Below are positions 1-17,110 of a stretch of DNA of 64,000 nucleotides, piece by piece. Under the pieces are notes generated by a model. That model worked only from the letters and a program-made list of their open reading frames with translations. It was not told the DNA's origin and made no database searches. Each line of letters starts with the position of its first letter. Positions within the stretch are counted from its first letter, which is position 1. The stretch is from Chinchilla lanigera (lineage: Eukaryota; Chordata; Mammalia; Rodentia; Chinchillidae). Position numbers and translations under genes: made by a program. The DNA lies in assembly GCF_000276665.1 (NCBI RefSeq), contig NW_004955469.1, positions 11,239,269-11,303,268 on the forward strand, in the 5' to 3' direction.

Positions 1-106
1 GCGTACACACTATGACCCATGTAAGGATTTAAAGAGGAAATAGACGTGATCACTGTCCTGATGCCAGTCACAGTCAGACACTATCTCTGATATTGGGAAG
101 TAGGAG

Positions 107-262
107 GAAAATGTTCAAATGGGAAAGAAAGCAAGGAAGGGGAAGAGGGAAGGAAAGGAAGGAAAAGGAAAAAAGAGAATAGAAGGAAAAGTGGTAATAA
201 AGCTTTCGTAAATAAGGAAGGGAAGAAGGGTTGAAGGAAGGGGATGGGAATGGGGAAAGAGA
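107..262 (+). repeat. Low-complexity purine (GA-rich) tract
   Basis: About 150 bases are almost entirely A and G, made of irregular gga/gaaa/ggaa blocks with one interruption near 197-210. The minus-strand open frame across it (Phe/Ser/Pro/Leu rich) is an artefact of the pyrimidine composition. Confidence 0.9.
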
Positions 263-381
263 AGAGTCAAGATATACTATGTATAGGCACAAATTCCCTA
301 TGATGAATGTGATCATTATGTATATCTAACATGTAGCAATAAAATTAACTAAAGAAAAAGATACTAGGGCCAGGGGTGGAA

Positions 382-755
382 TGTTATGGTTTGTGTCTGG
401 ATGTCCCCCCAAAGCCTCATGCACTCATGGGGCGAGCTTCTAGTGGTTATGATTGATTCATGGTACAATGTTGGGATTATGGGTGTGAGTGCTACACCTG
501 CCCTGGTGTGGGTAGTTTGCATACAATGTAAGGGAGGGAAAGAGGCTGCTTGCCAGCACTCCTCCTCCCTTTTGCTCTTGTTGCTTTGCTATCTTCTGCC
601 TCCATGAACTATTGCCCTCTGCCATGTGCCACTCTGCCTTGGAGCCAGCCAAGTATGGACTGACACCTCCACAAACTGCAAACTAAATAAACTTTCCTTC
701 CTTAATTTTGCATGTCAGGTGTTTTGTCTTAGCAATGAGAAAAGTAACCAAGACA
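382..755 (+). mobile_element. Solo LTR, MaLR class (rodent ORR1/MT-like)
   Basis: It starts tgttatggtttg and ends taaccaagaca, with an aataaa signal before a T-rich stretch (about 684-690), as in MaLR LTRs. The middle (gggaaagaggctgcttgcc) closely matches the reverse-strand LTR at 24958-25356, so the two are one family. No target duplication is evident. Confidence 0.85.
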
Positions 756-3464
756 GCATATCCTATGGTGTTTCTCTAAATTAACTAAAACAATACCTCT
801 CTTGGTGCAGGCCAAGAAAGAGCTATAGAGCTCTACAGCTGTATTTCTCCTCACTGGCTATCTATACGTCATCATGATGGGACCAAGTTATTATTAGAAA
901 ATAGATATCTTGCAGATCAATCTATAGCCCTGGCTTACATGTGGCTTGCATTGTCCATCCCTCAGAGATAGCATTTATTTCCTTTTCTCTCTTCTTTCTC
1001 ATGGTCTACTCAAAGCAAGGAACCCAGACCCTCTAGACACTTGCCACATCAAATAGACCTTAAATATGCCTCAAGAAAAAAACCCTCAGAAATCTCATTT
1101 CATTTAAATATGTGAGTATAGCTTTAGGAGATACTTCCCTATATTTGAAACTCTTCTCTATCACCTGAATTTGTCCCACTATGGGATAGAGAGTTGGATG
1201 CTCTAAGGAAACTCTGAGATTGCTTTATTCTTCTCTGCTCTCTTTCTTACACAATAACACTAATCCCTGTACTTTCCTTCATGGCTATGATGTTACATGA
1301 GCGAGGAGAGCAGAAAAGGAGTGCAGAAAATGAGTGTTTCTTCATGAAGACTATCTGCACTTGAACCTGGGCTTCTGGACCTGGAGCCTGGAAGGTGGTA
1401 GCTGCACGGTAAAAACTTCTCCAGGATATTTGACCAGGATGCTTTCCCTAAGGACTCAGAAGCACATTTGTCTTCCTTCTCCTTTAAGGGACTGAGTGCC
1501 CTGCCAGCGGTAATTTCCTGGGTCACTAGATAAACTTTAGGAAGGTTAACTTGGGTTTCCTAAGGCCAGAGAAGCAAACAAGAAAGAGGTTTCTTAAGCT
1601 CCACAATAGGCCAAAAATGCAACAGAAAGTAGAGAAGAAAAATTTTGTAGGTGAAAGGGAATTGCAAAGTAAGAGAGGAAATATCTGTACAATCAGCTGG
1701 CATCCTTAATTTGAATGTGCAAGAAAATTTTGCAGTATTTGTTGCTGGGCCTGATATCTGGATCTTTGCATACTCTTACTTTCTTTTCCTAATGTTACTG
1801 AAATGAGATTTGGCCAATTCTAGAAACTGCTATTTTCTCTCTGTCAGATTCCTGTTAACTGGTTGCATTTCAACACATGAATGCTTTTGGATGGTATGTA
1901 GACCCTGGGCATCTGCAAAGCTTGATGATTTCGAGAAAGAGAGACACAAATCTCTGAGCTCATGAGCGGAGAAACATTTGAATGATCTCCTGGCTTGCTC
2001 CCAAAGAACACGTTTCTCATCTCTTGCCTCATCTCACAGGTTAACTGCCTTTTCAACTTGAACTGAAGTTCAATCTATCACATTATGGTGATTTTTCTTT
2101 TCCCTACATATAAACTAGTTTTGATTAAAAGAATAAGAGCAAAAACAACAAAATACATTTATGAAAGTTCGTTAAGACTGGCACTGGATGAAGAACCATA
2201 GCAATTCAAGGATCAGGGTGGGTAGGAGTTCCCTAGCTAAGGGAGTTGCTGCCCTACACCACCTCCAACAGGAACAGGTTCAAATCCAGATGACTATTGC
2301 ATTCTATAGACCTTTGTGGTTGTTTAAGAGTAGTCTAAATTCCCACAATTCCTTCCTATCCATGATTTATCTTTGCGTGTCCAGACCACAGGTTCCAAGG
2401 ATGACAGTGCCCTTCATGAAACTCCAGGCAGAGGCAGGAATAGCAGGAGTATGGCAGTAATAAAAGTGACTGTGAAATAATACAGGATGTTTATAATTAT
2501 GACTCTGGGCCTACTGAAAAATCAAGGAAAGATAAACCTCATATCTATTCATGATTCATGTCATCCTGATTATGAATTAGCTTCGAGACAATGTTTAATG
2601 AAAGATAAATGTGAAGTATAATTTTGAAAACAAGAACAGAAGATCAAAAACTATGCATAAGAAAGTGAAAAGCTTACCACAAACATACACTACTGTGTAA
2701 CTACTATGATGGAGTATGACACTGGGTTCAGAATTTCCTGCTAGCTAAAGCAAACAGGAAAAGAAAACCAACAAGTGACTCTTCAGGAGAGATAGTCCTT
2801 CTCTTGGTTAATACTGTACTTATAGATTCTGAAATAAATTCATAATGTGGGAGTTATGCAAAAGGAATCCAATGACATAGCGGACCATGCCTCAATGGTT
2901 TTTACAAAGCAACCTAAATATTTTATATATAACTATTTACCATGTTTTATTTTAATATCTTAACTACAACCATTAAAAATAGTTGTAAGTTCTGCTTCAG
3001 GGGAAAAAAGCAAAATAAATAAATGTCATTAAGTCATGGGGAGCAAGAGGAATGGGTAGAGATATAAGTGGAATAAAAATGTCAGGATGCTGGTAACTGT
3101 TGGAATTGGATGGAAGGTACTCAATGGCCCATAGCAAGTACTATTCTATTTACTTAGTATGTATTAAAAAATTTCCATAATGAAATATTTGTAGAAAAAA
3201 TAGGTGAAAGTATTTGGCAGCCATGGAAGTTGAGCCAATATGTCAACCAAGAAGACCATGTTTTATTTGGTGAAGTTAAATAGACATGATTTTATTCTGG
3301 ATCTTTGGAAATTAGTTAAGTAGGTTGTGGTGCACTTGATAATATTGAGGACCAACCCCAAAACACTAGATTTTTCTACATAAGTGTGCATATGCCCAGC
3401 TAAGCACGGTAGCAGGTTACTGTTACATCTAAGACAGTAAGGAGAGGAGGAGAAAGGCAGATTC
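756..3464. other. Intronic stretch without recognisable gene
   Basis: Mostly unique AT-rich sequence. Open frames at 1293-1526, 1844-2056 and 2188-2460 have no recognisable domain and no splice context. Confidence 0.6.
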
Positions 3465-7560
<4,096 letters not shown>

Positions 7561-7574
7561 TGGCTGCTTCAGTA

Positions 7575-7785
7575 CAGTGAGGGCTGCACTTGGTCCTCAG
7601 CTTTACTCTCTACTAGCTATGTGACCTTAGAGAAGTGATTTAACTTAGTTGAGTTTCTGTTTGCCTTACATTAAAGTTGGAGGTCATAATGCCAGGGTTG
7701 CTGGATTGTAGTGAGGATTTGTGAGTAAGATGCACGCAAAGTGACTGGAGCAATTTCTTGTACATAGTAGGGCCTCAATAAAGTG
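7575..7785 (+). repeat. MIR SINE fragment
   Basis: It shows the MIR core and tail order: a tgtgacctta...agtgatttaactta block, later gtgaggattt, and finally tacatagtagggcctcaataaa. Divergence is high, as expected for this ancient family. Confidence 0.8.
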
Positions 7786-8402
7786 AGCTATTCTTATAGG
7801 ACTCCACAGCCTTCTTCATGGAGCCATGCAAATATCTATACCTCCTCTCATTTATAAAATTCAAGGTGGAAAAGGAATGTTAGTTGATAAAAGAGGATGG
7901 GAAAGGCATTTACAATTTCTAAATAGCAGCCACCATATTTTTTTTAACCAGCAAAGAACTTAGTTAAATGGATCTTCATATGAAAAACAATCTCCCAAAT
8001 TATGTTGGAATATCTCCATAGGAAGATATATTGGATTATGATAGCAATCAACATTCTTCTCAGAACCCTCCAAAGATTCCCATCTCAATTAATGTAACAT
8101 TTATTTTCTGTCTTCACAGTTTTCTGTATGATATGAAAAGATCCTTTGTGTCTAATTCTAGAGTTGAGTCACATTCCATTTCCCAGGTATTTACTGATAT
8201 GCTGTTGCACACTAGATAAAGTGTAGATGTTCTGGGTTTAGGATTTGGCTTGTACTCAGGAGTGTACAGACTGATGAAAAATAATACATACCAACATTTA
8301 AAGTGAATGGCAGCTGTTTGGAGCTGGGTGAGTGATGCAGGTACTATATGCTATTGAAGCACAGAAGGTGAAATGACGTTTCAGACTGGGAGATCAGGAT
8401 AG

Positions 8403-8525
8403 GTGTAATTTGAGGGTGGGTTGTAAGGAGGGGGCAGGAGATGGGAAAAAGGAAATGGGGGAAAAAGATTAGAACAATTGCACAAACACAGCCTCCTAGA
8501 TAGTATGTATTTAGTGAACAGACAG
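8403..8525 (+). repeat. Segment duplicated at 9541-9660 (source or sister copy)
   Basis: About 120 bases (aggtgtaatttgagg...gcctcctaga...ttagtgaacag) align at roughly 75-80% by eye with 9541-9660. There the segment sits inside a MaLR LTR; here it lies in otherwise unclassified intron. Confidence 0.75.
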
Positions 8526-8577
8526 ACTAGTCTTATTGGAGTGAATGTGTTTCACTGGTGTCTACAGGGAGAATAGC

Positions 8578-8690
8578 CTCTGGATCTTCACTCCTTACCT
8601 CCTTAATGTCAGAGTTCTGGATCATTCATCACTGTGTGTCCAGTATTTTGTACATTGTAGATGTGCAACAAATACTTGTTGAATGAGAAG
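8578..8690 (+). repeat. LINE2 (L2) 3'-end fragment
   Basis: The ending gtagatgtgcaacaaatac followed by ttgttgaatgag is the typical decayed L2 terminus. Confidence 0.6.
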
Positions 8691-9232
8691 ACAAATGCAT
8701 AAACAGATTTCCATTAAATCAGACAAGATTCTAGCATTCTTAGCCAAAATATATGTGTCAGTGGAGCTGAGTGAATTCCAAAACTCACATCAATTCATTA
8801 ACGTTAGCTGTCATTCACTGAACTGACAATGATGTCTTCTCTGTTATAAGGAATTCAAGGATTAGGGAAATTTAAGGGTTGCAGAATGGAGGTAGTATGT
8901 ATGACCACAGGGTTCATCACATAACTCTTGGTCCAACTTTTAGTGTGAGCTAATCCACAGGAAACAGTGAATTGCAGCAATTGAGATCTGGCGGGTATCT
9001 GAGTTCTCAAGGAGAAGCATTCTCATCTGATATACATAAATTCTCTCTACTATGCAAATCAGGCTTGGACCAAGTTAGTATGAACAGTATCTACAGCAGC
9101 AAAACCAGTAGTAATAGCACTGAAAATGTAATCAGCAATACCACTAACATTTACTGAAGGCCTACTCTGTGTTCTGCTTGGAGCTGAGTTTTAAATGCAA
9201 GTTAGAGAGTCTGCAAAGTCTTCACACATTAT

Positions 9233-9334
9233 TTTTCTTGTTGTTGTTGTTTTATTTTATTTTGGTACTGGGAGTCAAACTCAGGACCTTGTCAGGCAGA
9301 CGCTTGTGCCACTGAGCTATATCCCCAGGCCCCA
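9233..9334 (-). mobile_element. ID-type tRNA-derived SINE (older subfamily)
   Basis: Reverse strand reads ggcctggggatatagctcag at the A box, a B box with gagtttgactccc, and an A-rich tail ending in caa units (ttg on plus). Identical 10-base duplications, cacacattat, lie at 9223-9232 and 9335-9344. It inserted at the edge of the LTR that starts at 9344. Confidence 0.93.
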
Positions 9335-9343
9335 CACACATTA

Positions 9344-9959
9344 TGTTAGCCAGCTTTCCATTGCTGTGACAAGATACCCTAGAAAATCAATTTAAAGGAG
9401 GAAAGAGGTATTGTGGCTCATAGTTTCACAGTTTTCAGCTAATGGTTGACATGTTCCATTGCTATGGGCCAGTGGAGTGGATGAGGTGGACCATGCTCAC
9501 TTCCTAATGGCCAAACAGGAGAGAGGGAGAGGGAGAGAGAGGTGAAATTTGAGGATGGGTTGTGGGGAGAGGGTGTGAGTTGGGGAAAAGGAAATGCAGA
9601 AAAAAATTGGAATGAACACATGAATGAAGCCTCCTAGGTAGTGTGTGTTTAGAGAACAGGTATATGTTTAGATAGGGAGAGATTAAGAGAGAGACGGGGT
9701 GGGGAGGGTCTGAGGACAAGACCTAATCTCCAAGAGAATACCCGCAAGACCCATTACCTTCAACTAGGCCTTACCTCCTAAATTTTCATCACTTCCTACT
9801 AATGCCATCAAACTATGAATCTGTCAGTAGGTGGATGAGGTTAGAGGCCTCGTGATCTGAGCACATCCCTGAAGACCTCACCTCTGCATATTGCTGCATT
9901 GAGAACCAAACCTTCAACCCATAAGCCCTTAGGGCAGACTGTAGATCCAAACTGTAACA
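9344..9959 (-). mobile_element. MaLR-class LTR carrying an internal extra segment
   Basis: On the minus strand it starts tgttacagtttgga and ends near tggctaaca, with the MaLR order of motifs (tttccattgctgtgacaaga is the reverse of the conserved 3' end). At about 615 bases it is longer than the other copies here (370-420). The excess coincides with a GA repeat (9519-9541) and the segment similar to 8403-8525. Confidence 0.82.
9541..9660 (+). repeat. Segment similar to 8403-8525, embedded in the LTR
   Basis: Shares aggtg.aatttgagg.tggg, ggaaatg, agcctcctag and ttag.gaacag blocks in order with the copy 1.1 kb to the left. It abuts the (GA)n run and is absent from the other MaLR LTRs in this window. 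Confidence 0.75.
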
Positions 9960-12900
9960 GACCAGAGTAACACCATCTTATCCTGCCCTTCTTGACACCT
10001 GGAGGTTAGAAACTGTCTTCCTAAGGTTTCATTTCATTTCTGGCCCTGGTGAACACAGCTGGGGGCCTGAAGATACAAGACATAGTCATGACTATGTTCT
10101 GCACTGGTCATGACAGCCATGCCATTTAGGTGGTAATGAACCTTTGAGCTGGAACAGCCAAAGTCATGAGTTAGGTAGAGGATGTCAGAAGCCACATAAA
10201 TCAGACAGGCAGCCAAGTCCTTGTCACACAGAACTCCATCATGTGATGAACATTATTATTACAAAGCATGACCCTGTCATAGCTCAGCCTGCACTACTGA
10301 CATTCCGCTACATGTGTCTTCGCTAAGGCTCTCTCTTGACAAGTTTTGGACAAGGTGCAAAGTGGTGAAGATTTGTTAGAAACAAGGAACTGAGCCTGTG
10401 GGAGCTTGTCCACATCAATACAGTAGGAGAAAAAGCCCAGTTGTACCTCTTCTCATAATCTTATCCTACATGAAAAACTCATGCATAACTTTCAAGTTTT
10501 CCTTAAAATATATTTAGTAGTAATTCTGCAGCAAATATAAACCATTCAGCATTATTTTTTATTGTTTCCATTAAATCAGCCTGCATTTAAGCTATTTTTA
10601 TGGGAGATAGAAGGGGAAAGATGCCACATCAATGTAAATTATAATGTGAAGTCTTTGTTGCTTGTTAATTTTCTGTAAAATAATAACACAGGGCATGTGG
10701 CATGGGGTCTTTTATCCAGATGGCCTCGGCTTTGTTATTCACTTGCCCTTCACTATGTGTGAGAAGTTAGATGAATGTGCTCTGGAGAGGACTGAATATG
10801 GCTGGTAATGAGATTTCAGGTTGAGTCAAGACCTGGGTTCCCATTGGCCCATGGTCAAAGCAAGCTGCTCTGAGGCTCAAGGTGGCCCCTGGCTTGGCAG
10901 GTGGGGGGTCTGCAGTGTAAAATGCTGCTAAGGTAGGATGGGGTCCCTAGGGCACAGGTTGATCTGGTGGAGGCTTAGCATCAGCAGTTAGAAAGCAGTT
11001 TAATTTCATCAGACATATTGTATAGGTGACAGATATGGAAGGTGGCGTGGATTTCCTAAACTGTTTTTCTAGTTTTTTTCCTCATTCTTTGAAACATGGG
11101 AAAAACAGTGTTTCTTGGCCTCTCCTCAGCTGCTTTTAATTTTCCTCCCTTCCTCTGTTTTCCTTTCTTCACGAGAAATACATTCATTCAGAACGGAAAC
11201 TCCGGAGCTGTGCTGCCTATTTTATAATCTCAGTTTTGCCTCTTATTGGCTGTGTGACTTCAGGCCTGGTCCTGATCTAACTTCTCTGGGCCCAGATTTC
11301 ATAGCCATAGTCATAAGGAAAAACTGTCATAGAGGAAGAATTTTTCTATGGCCCACATATGACCAACTTGTTTGCCAGATTAGCACAAGATGTACATTTT
11401 ATATTCAGTAAAGCACCCTGTGCATGTTCAAGGTTATTCTTTAGGACCCTTGCACCCTCTACTATCACTGGAGTTATACATGCATTGAAGGTCTACTGTG
11501 TCTATTCATGCAGTCTACTCATTAATAATGGGGGAAGAAAAGTGTGAATACTATAGAAGATTGTAAATCATTACAAATCATTGCTGCTGAATTAGATGTG
11601 AAGAACATAGCAGGAAAATGAGGAAAAATCCAGAAAGCCTCTGGAAAACCTTACAGGCATTGTAATGTTATTTCCATTTTAAAGAAATGGGACATCATGG
11701 ATAAGGTGTCATGAGTGATTTACAGGAAAGACAATGCAGAGCTCCAATGAACGGAACATACTAGAGGCAGAGGACTTGGCCTTACATCAAGAATTGTCAC
11801 GTTAACCTGCATTTAGCAGCTGCAAGTTAGAATGTTTCAGGCTATAAGTGGATTTCCAAGCAACTATTGATCCCAACCTTATTGTCTAAAAGAGCATCTT
11901 CTTTGTTCTGGTGTGTATAAAGAAATACATACAGAATTCACTAGCATTTTGTCTCTTCATTTTAAAGAAGATATGCTGATTATTCAGGCCAAAAAAATCA
12001 AGACACAGAAAACTTCAAATTAAGAGCAGCATCCCAGAGAACCCAGAAGTTTTTCTTTGTCTCCCTCTGAAGTTTGGGTTGGATCCCCTGCCAGCCACCT
12101 CCTTCTGCAGCAGCTGCTGAACACCACCCTTCCTATCAGAGAACTGCAGGTTGAGACTCACTTGGACGCTGGGCAGGAAAAGTGGCGCATTTGTTCCGTG
12201 CTGGCATTTCGGAAGTCACAGAGAATTACAGAAGAGCAAGCAAGGGGATCCCAGCGGGATTTCCCACTCTACAGACTCGCCAGACAATCTTTCTGGCAGG
12301 GTAGGTGGTGGGTTTTCCTTGAATAGAGTCCCAGGTTAATGTTTTTTGTTTTCTATTTCCATATAAAAGGAGATACGGATATATCACCCAGTAGGAATCT
12401 GGAATTTGGTTTCCTAACTTTTCCTTTCAGTAACTGTTTAGTACCAAATCACCGTGTATAAAGTGCCTTTGATTTAGCTTTTTGTCAAATTAATTGTCCC
12501 TTTAGAGAAGGATAAAGACAACACTGAAACCTGAAATGAGCCACTTCTACAGTGATCCTCTTTCAGGCCTGTCTACTGTTAGCTCAAGCCCTACATCCTG
12601 AGTGGGGCTGGGGTTAGAGCAGCCAACCTGGGCCCCCACCTCAGAGCTCTTCCCAGGATTTCTCAGCCTCAACGCAGCCCTCCCTGCTCTCAAAGGATAT
12701 CCAGCCGCCCAGAATGCTCCTAATAGAGGCAGCTTAAATGCCATTTAATGTGTTAACGTATTGATTGGTTCAAATAAGAACATAAGCCTCAGAGCCAAGC
12801 AAAATGCTGATGCCCAAACTCAGAGTTTCTATTTCAGTCATAAATCTCTGTGCTGGAACTTCATATGGCAGTATGGACCTGGTCATAAACCATGGTCTCA

Positions 12901-13157
12901 AGCTAATTCTGTAGCTGGGAAAAGTGGTCAGTGAAAAAAGGGTGGGGGAGTCTTGCAAAGAGGGGAAGAAGAGCCCACAGACTTCTATCACTTGAGATGA
13001 TCCTCAGTGCCACACACTGCACCTGCTCTGCCCTTTCCAGGAGTGGGACATGACTGCTAGAGCCTTTGACAAGTGGGGTTCTTATGCCTTTCTGAGCCCC
13101 TGGTATAGAGGGGGGCTCAAGCAGTGTTACACAGTGCCTATACTATACTGCAGCAAG
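9960..13157. other. Intronic stretch without recognisable gene
   Basis: Unique intron apart from a MIR fragment near 11.2 kb. The AT-rich block 10500-10710 has no repeat signature and long runs of homeodomain-like TAAT/TTAA words. No exon is recognisable. Confidence 0.55.
11175..11330 (+). repeat. MIR SINE fragment
   Basis: It contains ttgcctcttattggctgtgtgacttcaggc, interrupted here by describing it as two blocks (cctcttattggctgtgtgac, then cttctctgggcccag), which is the MIR core order. Confidence 0.7.
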
Positions 13158-13579
13158 TGTTATGGCTTGTATCTAGATGTACCTCCAAGGCCTCATGCAC
13201 TCATAGGTGGGGCTTTTCAGAGGTGGCTGGATCATGAGCATGTGATATCAGATTATGGATGTGATGACTGGGTCAGTCCACTGACTGGTTTAGCATAGTT
13301 CTGGGCGTGACTAATGGGAAGGCTCACCCTGGGTGTGGGTGACACCAGCCAATAGTCTTGTAGCCTGGATGGAATAAAAAGGGAAAGAAAGGCTTGCTGC
13401 TGGCTGCTTCATGCCTGCCATGCCATGGACTATTTCTCCTCTGCTCTGTTGCCCTGCCTTGGAGCCAACCAACTATGGACTAAAATCTCTATAAACCCTG
13501 AGCCAAAATAAACCTTTCCTCCTTTCACTTTTGGTGTTGGGTAGTTTGTCCCAACAAAGAGAAAATAAGTAAAATGACA
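13158..13579 (+). mobile_element. Solo LTR, MaLR class
   Basis: Starts tgttatggcttgtatctaga and ends agtaaaatgaca, with an aataaa signal near 13507 and the motif ctgccttggagccaaccaac shared with the copies at 382 and 40661. No clear target duplication. Confidence 0.85.
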
Positions 13580-14055
13580 TTATTGCAGAGATAATATTGG
13601 CATGGGTGTTGGAAGCCATGTCTAAATTCCTCAAGTAACAGAGAAGGACTGAGCCCCAGGACCATAGCAGCTGCCACTATGGGGCCAAAGGAAGCTTCCA
13701 TTTTGCAATCTATGCCAGGAATAATCTCTTTAAACTCAGTCCTGCCTCTGTCTCCCTGCACATGTCAAGACTGTTTCACACCTCTTTATATTTTGCTTGT
13801 GGTGTTCTCTGTACCCCAAATCTTCTTTCTACTTTTAACCTCCTATGCTGCTTTGCTCTGATCAAGTCTTATCTTGGTATCTTTGAGGAATATAACTCCC
13901 AGGTTGATGAGGTAACAAGGGTGTGATGTGAGAGGTGAACAAGGATAAGATGTACCTAATCCTACCTGGTAAGTTTTTGAAGAAAGCTTCATGAAGGTGG
14001 TTACATTTGCTACCAGTGGTTGGCTTACCTTGGTCCTATAGGGTGGGCAGGGTGT

Positions 14056-14470
14056 CATTTGTTGAATTTTGTCTCCTACTCTCTTGAAAGTTATGTTAAA
14101 GTCTTAACATTTACTGCCTCAGAATGTAATCTCACTTGGAAATAGTGTTTTTGTACAGGTAATTAAGTTTCAATGAAATCATTAGGGTAGACCCGAATCC
14201 AGTGACTACGTTCTTATAAAGAGGGGGATTTGGGCACAGAGACAGATAGACATGTAGGAAGAAGCCCATATGAAAATGAAGGAAGACACTGGTGTGATAT
14301 TTCTACAAGCCGAGTACATCAAAGGTAATCTGCAAATTATAGAAGCTACAGAGAGCCCTGGAACAGATCCACAGCCCCAGAGGAATTAACCCTTGATCAT
14401 GGATAACTTGATCTTGGATTTCTACCCTCTACAGCTGTCAGACAATAAAGTTTGTTTACTTTATTGGTGG
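14056..14470 (+). mobile_element. MLT1/MST-like MaLR LTR, degraded
   Basis: The motif order fits MLT1-type LTRs: ttgaattttgtctcc, aatgtaatctcacttgg, aggtaattaagtttcaatga, acccgaatccagtgac, ttataaagaggggga, and aataaagtttg at the end. Edges are approximate. Confidence 0.75.
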
Positions 14471-16059
14471 TAATTTGTTATGGAAGTCCTCACAAACTAG
14501 TAGAGTTGGACAAGTCAAAGCCACCCCCACTAACTGGAAAAACACCCTGTTTGGTATTTTTATAAGATATTTTCTCTGAGGTGACCAGCTCAGGGACAAA
14601 CAGCCCACAGGCTGCCAAGGAACAACTTCCTTACAATTCAGCCCCATTTTCCTGGGAGCCAGAAACTGCACAGGACATTTTCCTACACATTAACCTCTGC
14701 TCTCAGATACATAACATCCGCATTGCCTTCGGGCAGGCCCCTCTGTAGACTGACACTAGGAAGCCCTTACTAATAACCCAGGAATCATGGGCCTGTTAGA
14801 TTTGCCCAGCGTAATGCTCACACCATTAAGCCATGCTTGAAGAAGCTAATGGAATTTAGATTTCAGGCTTCTACCATGTCAGCCAAGCGGGAGCTTTCCA
14901 GAACACAGCAAACAACTGCCTGAGCAGTACTGAGATTGTGCCAATGACATGTTCACCTGGGAGTCAATTTCAGGGCTCGAACTGCCACCACCAATTTTCA
15001 AAAGACTTTAGAGGGTCAGTTTAAAATTTGGCCTGGAATTCTTAAAGGTGCTGAGCCTGCACCAGAGACAGAGATACAAGGAAGAGGCAGGATAAACTGG
15101 GCTGCGGCTGGGTTGGGCAGGAACCACCAGGCAGGGGGCCAGGCTTTTCTCCCCTCTTCTGAATCTTCCCTGACTTTGAGTATTTACACTGAAAAAGCCC
15201 CAGATACCCAGAATCCTTTGACAAGTTTCCTGATCATATAAACTGGAAGCTGTGACTCCCAGAAAGGCTAGGCTTCTGTTTTTGACTGGTTCTGGCTTCT
15301 AATGAAACATTTAATTGATAAGAGCTTGGGGAATGGCCCCCTATGATACAGGAATACCTACCTCATCATCCTTTATCTGCCTTTCAAGAAGTATATGCAA
15401 ATTGCCTTAAGAAAGGGCTGGCTGGGTACTCAAATGTCACCACAGCCACTAGTGAACCTGCAGCTTTGTTAAAAAAGAAAAACCAAGGAGAAACCTCCAA
15501 AGAGTCAATAAAAACTGGCTCCTGAGAGGAGGTAAAACCTAACTCTCTGTCCAGGCCTTTTAGTCACAGAAGCTGATATCTAACTGCTTGGCACATTTCT
15601 TACAGACCTGAATGGAAGAACAGAAGCCCCTGCTCCTTTTCGATCAACAGCATCGTCAAAGAGCAGAAGACTCAGGAATGGACTGTGACAAAGGCTGGGA
15701 TGGTGGAGTGTGGCCCTTGAGCTCCTGCCTCCAGTGGTTTCATAGTTCCGCCAGTAGCTTAGAGCAGGTTCAAAGACCTCCTTCAACATGGCCCTAAGCC
15801 TTGGCTTCACAGGGCTGCTGGCTTCTGTGCTGAAGCAGTTGGAGCACACTCATCTGAGCGTCTTCTTAGTTAGAGTGGGGCTTGTGGGGTACATACTGCT
15901 CAGGGTGCCTGAAAGCTGTAGAAGGGGTCTATGCCTCACAAGAGTCTCTGGCTCTGGACACCTGCTGGTTGGTGTCATCCAAATAGTGGTGGTAGTAATT
16001 GTTATGTTCTCATTAGATCATACTTAGCAGAATTCCTCTCACTCCTTGGACACTAACTC

Positions 16060-16280
16060 TATTCCAGACACTGCAAAGGAATTCTTCAGAGCTGTCTCAT
16101 TTGTTTTAGGAGCTGGAAGGTGAAGGAATTGTAGCCCTCATTGTACAAATAAGAACACTGAGATTTTAGGCGGTGAAGTATCTTGTTCTAGATTTATAAG
16201 GAATAGAGCTGAGACTCCAGCGAAAACCTGTAGAACAGTTGTTTTTGCTCTGTACAGAAGCAGAATGCAAACTCAGGATG
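16060..16280 (-). repeat. MIR SINE fragment
   Basis: Reverse-oriented MIR: tctattccagacactgcaaa, then acaaataagaacactgagat, then gagctgagactcca. Confidence 0.7.
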
Positions 16281-16969
16281 CTACAGAGCATGGTATGGAG
16301 AAGGATGGGATCAGACCCTCAGAGATTCCCATACATTCAGAGCCAAGAGGAACCCCAGACATTGTTGAGATAGATAGGGCTCAGAGTGAGCCCTCAAGAA
16401 ACTAACTACAGCCCTTACCACATGTAGCAGAAGGTCTAAACCATGGCAAAGATGGACCCTCAGTTCAGAATGCTGTTTCACAAAGTGAGTTTTCCTGGGG
16501 TTAGCCCTATAGGGCCCTCAGCTCAGCACATTTGCCCCCACCAGAGGGGGCTTTGTGATTCTACACAACCAACCTCTTATCTGAGTCTTATGTCCCACCC
16601 CCCCGGGCCATAAGATGGTCTTACTCCCATTTCCACATGGCCAGCCAGCGTAGAATGAAGAACTGGAGAGTCTGCCCAGAGGAACGGCTCAGAAGTGCTA
16701 GGGCTCTTCCCTCTACCTGTTGATGACCCTGCAAATAGGAAGTGTCTCAGAGCGTGGGATCTAACTGCCGTGTTTTCTGCCTGGTGTTTGTACAAAAGGA
16801 GCCTGAACGATGATGTGTAGCCTATTTCTGGAGCTGTCCCTCGGTAGGGACATAAGGGGGTTATGGAGGGCTGGTGTTGGGGGATGCTAGAATGAATCCA
16901 GGGTGGCACACTCCTCCTTCCTTGGCATTTTCATGGGGTGAAAATGAACATTGGTTTGTATAGGATAGG

Positions 16970-17110
16970 ACAGGGATAATGTATTACTCTTCCCATTTCA
17001 CAGATGAGAAAACAGGCCTGGGAATAAGAAAGAAATTAACTTTTTAGATAGAAAAAGAATACAGACACTAGGATCCTAGGATCTGTACCATGCCTGCTCC
17101 TTATAGCTTC
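16970..17110 (-). repeat. MIR SINE fragment
   Basis: Diagnostic reverse-oriented core cccatttcacagatgagaaa at about 16997. Confidence 0.65.

Noticed and set aside
74..316. 80-codon Phe/Ser/Leu-rich minus frame resembling a membrane protein
   Set aside because: It is the pyrimidine complement of the purine tract at 107-262.
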